A stretch of 8,399 nucleotides of DNA, from NCBI GenBank assembly GCA_900557255.1, contig USSA01000125.1:1-8399 (forward strand), read 5' to 3'. Origin of the DNA: an uncultured Prevotella sp. Lineage in GTDB: Bacteria; Bacteroidota; Bacteroidia; Bacteroidales; Bacteroidaceae. The notes under the pieces were generated by a model. That model had not been told where the DNA came from and made no database searches. It worked only from the letters and a program-made list of their open reading frames with translations. The number at the start of each line of letters is the position of its first letter. The first letter of the stretch is position 1. Made by a program: the position numbers and the translations under genes. Shown piece after piece: positions 6,275-8,399 of the stretch.

Positions 6275-7546
6275 ATGAATGAACAGGTGGATATGAGTTT
6301 AGTCGTAGGCATTCTCATTACGATGGTCTTCTCTGCATTCTTCAGCGGAATGGAGATTGCCTTCGTCTCTTCCAACCGTATGTTGGCGGAGATGGATAAG
6401 GAGAAAAACGGCCTTACGCAACGACTGTTATCTTTGTTTTATAATCATCCGAATGGCTTTGTCAGTACCATGCTCGTGGGCAACAATATAGCTCTTGTAG
6501 TTTATGGTATCCTGATAGCCCGTCTTTTCGACAATACGATTTTCGCAGGTTTTGATGCAGCCTTTAAGGTGCCTGCAGATACCATTCTGTCTACGCTGAT
6601 AGTACTCTTTACAGGTGAGTTTCTGCCAAAGACGCTTTTCAAGTCTAATCCGAACCGCTTGCTTTCTATCTTCAGTCCGATAGCTTATCTGTGCTATGTG
6701 GTATTGTGGCCTATCAGCAAGTTCAGTACTGTCTTAAGTAAGTGCCTGCTGCGTCTGATAGGTATGAAGATGGATACTGAGGGGGCGGATGAAGGCTTTT
6801 CTAAGGTAGACCTTGATTATCTTGTGCAGTCAAGTATCGATAATGCTACCAATGAAGATGAAATTAATGATGAGGTGAAGATATTCCAGAATGCCCTTGA
6901 TTTCTCCGATACTAAAGTACGCGACTGTATGGTGCCCCGTACTGAGATTCAGGCTGTTGAAATGGATACTTCTCTCGAAGACCTGCAGCAGAAATTCATA
7001 GAGAGTGGTAATTCGAAAATCATTGTATATGAAGAGGATATAGACCATATTGCGGGATATATTCACAGTTCCGAACTGTTCCATCATCCTTCACGTTGGC
7101 AGGACCATATCCGTACACTTCCTTTTGTGCCGGAAACGATGCAGGCACAGAAACTGATGCAGACTTTTTTGCAGCAGAAAAAGTCCTTGGGTATCGTTGT
7201 AGATGAGTTTGGAGGTACTAGCGGTTTGGTGAGTCTGGAAGATATCGTTGAGGAAATCTTCGGAGATATTGAAGATGAGCACGATGCTGCCAAGTATGTG
7301 GCCAAGAAAACCGATGATGGTGATTATCTCCTTTCTGCGCGACTGGAGATTGACAAGGTGAACGATATGTTTGGTCTTGAACTGCCGGAAAGTGATGAAT
7401 ATATGACCTTGAGTGGCTTGATTCTGCATGAATATCAGAGTTTTCCTAAACTCAACGAGGTGATAAAGTTTGATAACTTCGAGTTCAAGATTATCAAGTC
7501 AACATCCCGTAAAATAGAGCTTGTTAAACTCCACATCATCAAATAG
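6275..7546 (+). CDS. CNNM/CorC (HlyC/CorC, 'hemolysin') family CBS-domain membrane protein, GldE-like
   Basis: The 423-residue protein has the standard three-part layout. The N-terminal DUF21/CNNM membrane domain (about residues 5-165) shows SGMEIAF (24-30), LVGNN (67-71) and GEFLPKT (114-120). A paired CBS domain follows (about 200-335) with the hallmark MVPRTEI (219-225) and VDEFGGTSGLVSLEDIVEEIFGDIEDE (from 309). The C-terminal CorC/HlyC domain (about 345-420) includes YLLSARLEIDKVNDMFGLELPE. Relatives are linked to magnesium or other divalent-cation efflux regulated by nucleotide binding to the CBS pair; the 'hemolysin' name is historical. In gliding Bacteroidota a close relative is GldE, but no gliding genes are visible here. 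The gene lies 19 bases after lptC, so co-transcription is likely, and is followed by a strong hairpin. The transported ion is not readable from the sequence. Confidence 0.93.
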   Translation: MNEQVDMSLVVGILITMVFSAFFSGMEIAFVSSNRMLAEMDKEKNGLTQRLLSLFYNHPNGFVSTMLVGNNIALVVYGILIARLFDNTIFAGFDAAFKVPADTILSTLIVLFTGEFLPKTLFKSNPNRLLSIFSPIAYLCYVVLWPISKFSTVLSKCLLRLIGMKMDTEGADEGFSKVDLDYLVQSSIDNATNEDEINDEVKIFQNALDFSDTKVRDCMVPRTEIQAVEMDTSLEDLQQKFIESGNSKIIVYEEDIDHIAGYIHSSELFHHPSRWQDHIRTLPFVPETMQAQKLMQTFLQQKKSLGIVVDEFGGTSGLVSLEDIVEEIFGDIEDEHDAAKYVAKKTDDGDYLLSARLEIDKVNDMFGLELPESDEYMTLSGLILHEYQSFPKLNEVIKFDNFEFKIIKSTSRKIELVKLHIIK

Positions 7547-7552
7547 CTGAGT

Positions 7553-7621
7553 GAGAAAAGGGAATTTTTTGCTTTTTTTGAGGTAAGAGTCAAAAAAGAT
7601 AGCAAAAAATTCCCTTTTCTC
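7553..7621 (+). terminator. Very long hairpin downstream of the CNNM-family gene, probable terminator
   Basis: A perfect 21-bp inverted repeat (7553-7573 with 7601-7621) encloses a second, 8-bp stem (7574-7581 with 7590-7597), with a 3-base bulge GAT (7598-7600) and an 8-base loop GGTAAGAG. The total is about 29 paired positions. It begins six bases after the stop codon of the CNNM-family gene. The outer base is followed by CGTATTATTTTTG, T rich but not a clean run. Transcription termination is the simplest role. The stem is much longer than needed for that, so RNase III processing or bidirectional function is also possible. Confidence 0.75.
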
Positions 7622-7625
7622 GTAT

Positions 7626-7641
7626 TATTTTTGTATTTTTG
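7626..7641 (+). promoter_or_regulatory. Two tandem -7 boxes, putative ppiD promoter
   Basis: TATTTTTG occurs twice back to back (7626-7633 and 7634-7641), each a match to TAnnTTTG; the second is followed by CAGAC. No good TTG is found at -33, because that position falls in the right arm of the preceding hairpin. Transcription from the second box would start near 7646, giving a leader of about 75 bases that is A rich and has a TAA repeat (about 7701-7712) just before the start codon. Confidence 0.5.
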
Positions 7642-7722
7642 CAGACAATTGGCTACTAGCATTAAAAGTGGTTCAATCTAAACTTAGGAAAAAATAAAAA
7701 TAATAATAATAATTAAAACGTA

Positions 7723-8399
7723 ATGGCAGCATTAGGAACAATTAGAAAAAGAGGCGTGATACTGGTTTGTATCATCAGTTTCGGCCTTTTCGCCTTTATT
7801 GCCGAGGAAGCTTTCCGCTCTTGCGATTCAGCAAAGAATAATGAGCGCCAGCAGATTGGTGAGGTTTTAGGCGAAAAAATCAGCGTGCAGGATTTCCAGA
7901 AGCTCGTTGATGAGTATTCAGAAGTTATTAAAATGCAACAGGGGCAGGAAAATCTTCCTGAAGAGCAGATGAATCAGGTGAAGGATATGGTATGGAATAC
8001 ATACATCCAGAACCGGATTATCGCTAAGGAAGCTAGCAAGTTGGGTCTTACTGTAACCGACGCTGAACTTCAGGACATCTTGAAGACAGGTACTAACCCT
8101 ATGCTTCAGCAGACTCCTTTTGTTAATCAGCAGACTGGTCGTTTCGACGCATCTTCTCTCCAGAAGTTCTTGGCAGACTACAAGGCACAGAAGGCTAACC
8201 CATCTGCTAACGCACAGATGATGGATCAGTATACCAAGATTTACAACTACTGGTCATTCATCGAAAAGACTCTTCGCCAGCAGACTTTGGCTCAGAAGTA
8301 TCAGGCTCTTCTCGCCGGTTGCTTCCTGTCAAATCCTGTAGAGGCAAAGATGGCTTTCAAGGAGGAGAATGAAGAGAGCCAGATTCAGTTGGCTGCTTT
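7723..8399 (+). CDS. PpiD/SurA-like periplasmic folding factor (peptidyl-prolyl isomerase family), N-terminal part
   Basis: From ATG at 7723 the frame stays open to the window edge (225 full codons). It begins MAALGTIRKRGVILVCIISF, one signal-anchor helix at about residues 11-28, so the rest should face the periplasm. Next come GEVLGEKISVQDFQKLVDEY (about 46-65) and a helical SurA_N-type chaperone region with QVKDMVWNTYIQNRIIAKEASKLGLTVTDAELQDIL (about 88-123) and a segment of the type NPMLQQTPFVNQQTGRFD. This layout matches Bacteroidota PpiD-type proteins of around 700 residues; the parvulin domain, if present, lies beyond the window. PpiD works at the SecYEG exit site, helping newly exported proteins fold. 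It appears to be transcribed separately from the lptC operon, since a strong hairpin and a fresh promoter precede it. The start is supported by the charged IRKR before the helix. Confidence 0.88.
   Translation, partial: MAALGTIRKRGVILVCIISFGLFAFIAEEAFRSCDSAKNNERQQIGEVLGEKISVQDFQKLVDEYSEVIKMQQGQENLPEEQMNQVKDMVWNTYIQNRIIAKEASKLGLTVTDAELQDILKTGTNPMLQQTPFVNQQTGRFDASSLQKFLADYKAQKANPSANAQMMDQYTKIYNYWSFIEKTLRQQTLAQKYQALLAGCFLSNPVEAKMAFKEENEESQIQLAA

Noticed and set aside
7553..7641. Mobile-element remnant (MITE-like) interpretation of the long palindrome
   Set aside because: No flanking target-site duplication or element-like ends are visible, and its position right after a stop codon fits a terminator better; kept only as a possibility in the finding.
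7701..7713. TAA trinucleotide run before ppiD as a phase-variable repeat
   Set aside because: Only about four units in an A/T-rich leader; similar ATA/TAA-rich leaders occur before secA, so this is probably an ordinary translation-friendly leader.

Overview
The window looks like chromosomal core DNA from a Bacteroidota gut or oral anaerobe, most likely Prevotella/Segatella (inferred, not proven). Supporting signs are a long SecA with extra charged insertions, TAnnTTTG-type -7 promoter boxes, start codons preceded by A/T-rich leaders rather than Shine-Dalgarno sequences, an Lnb/DUF4105 protein, and a barrel - LptC - CNNM/CorC - PpiD gene order that I recall from this phylum. I see no mobile element, CRISPR array, tRNA, rRNA, or obviously transferred segment.

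Layout. Positions 1-2228 (minus) hold the N-terminal two thirds of secA, cut by the window edge inside helicase motif VI; its promoter lies at about 2300-2331. Positions 2398-2757 (minus) encode a small secreted protein I do not recognise. Positions 2825-4168 (minus) encode an Lnb-type (DUF4105) membrane protein, probably the lipoprotein N-acyltransferase. A short divergent intergenic region at 4169-4267 separates this leftward block from a rightward one: an outer-membrane beta-barrel protein (4268-5548), lipoprotein LptC (5593-6255) and a CNNM/CorC-family CBS-domain membrane protein (6275-7546), probably one operon. A very long hairpin (7553-7621) ends that unit, and a new promoter with two tandem -7 boxes leads into a PpiD/SurA-like folding factor (7723 to the end, truncated).

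Theme. Nearly every gene concerns the cell envelope: SecA exports precursors, Lnb would finish lipoprotein acylation, LptC carries lipopolysaccharide (and is itself a predicted lipoprotein), the barrel sits in the outer membrane, and PpiD helps fold exported proteins. No novel multi-gene system is evident. The points that deserve a second look are small scale: a tandem duplication that copies the lptC start codon and creates a 6-codon decoy reading frame, a hairpin enclosing the stop codon of the barrel gene, the roughly 29-bp hairpin before ppiD, two unexplained inverted repeats in the minus-strand block, and an uncharacterised small secreted protein next to Lnb.
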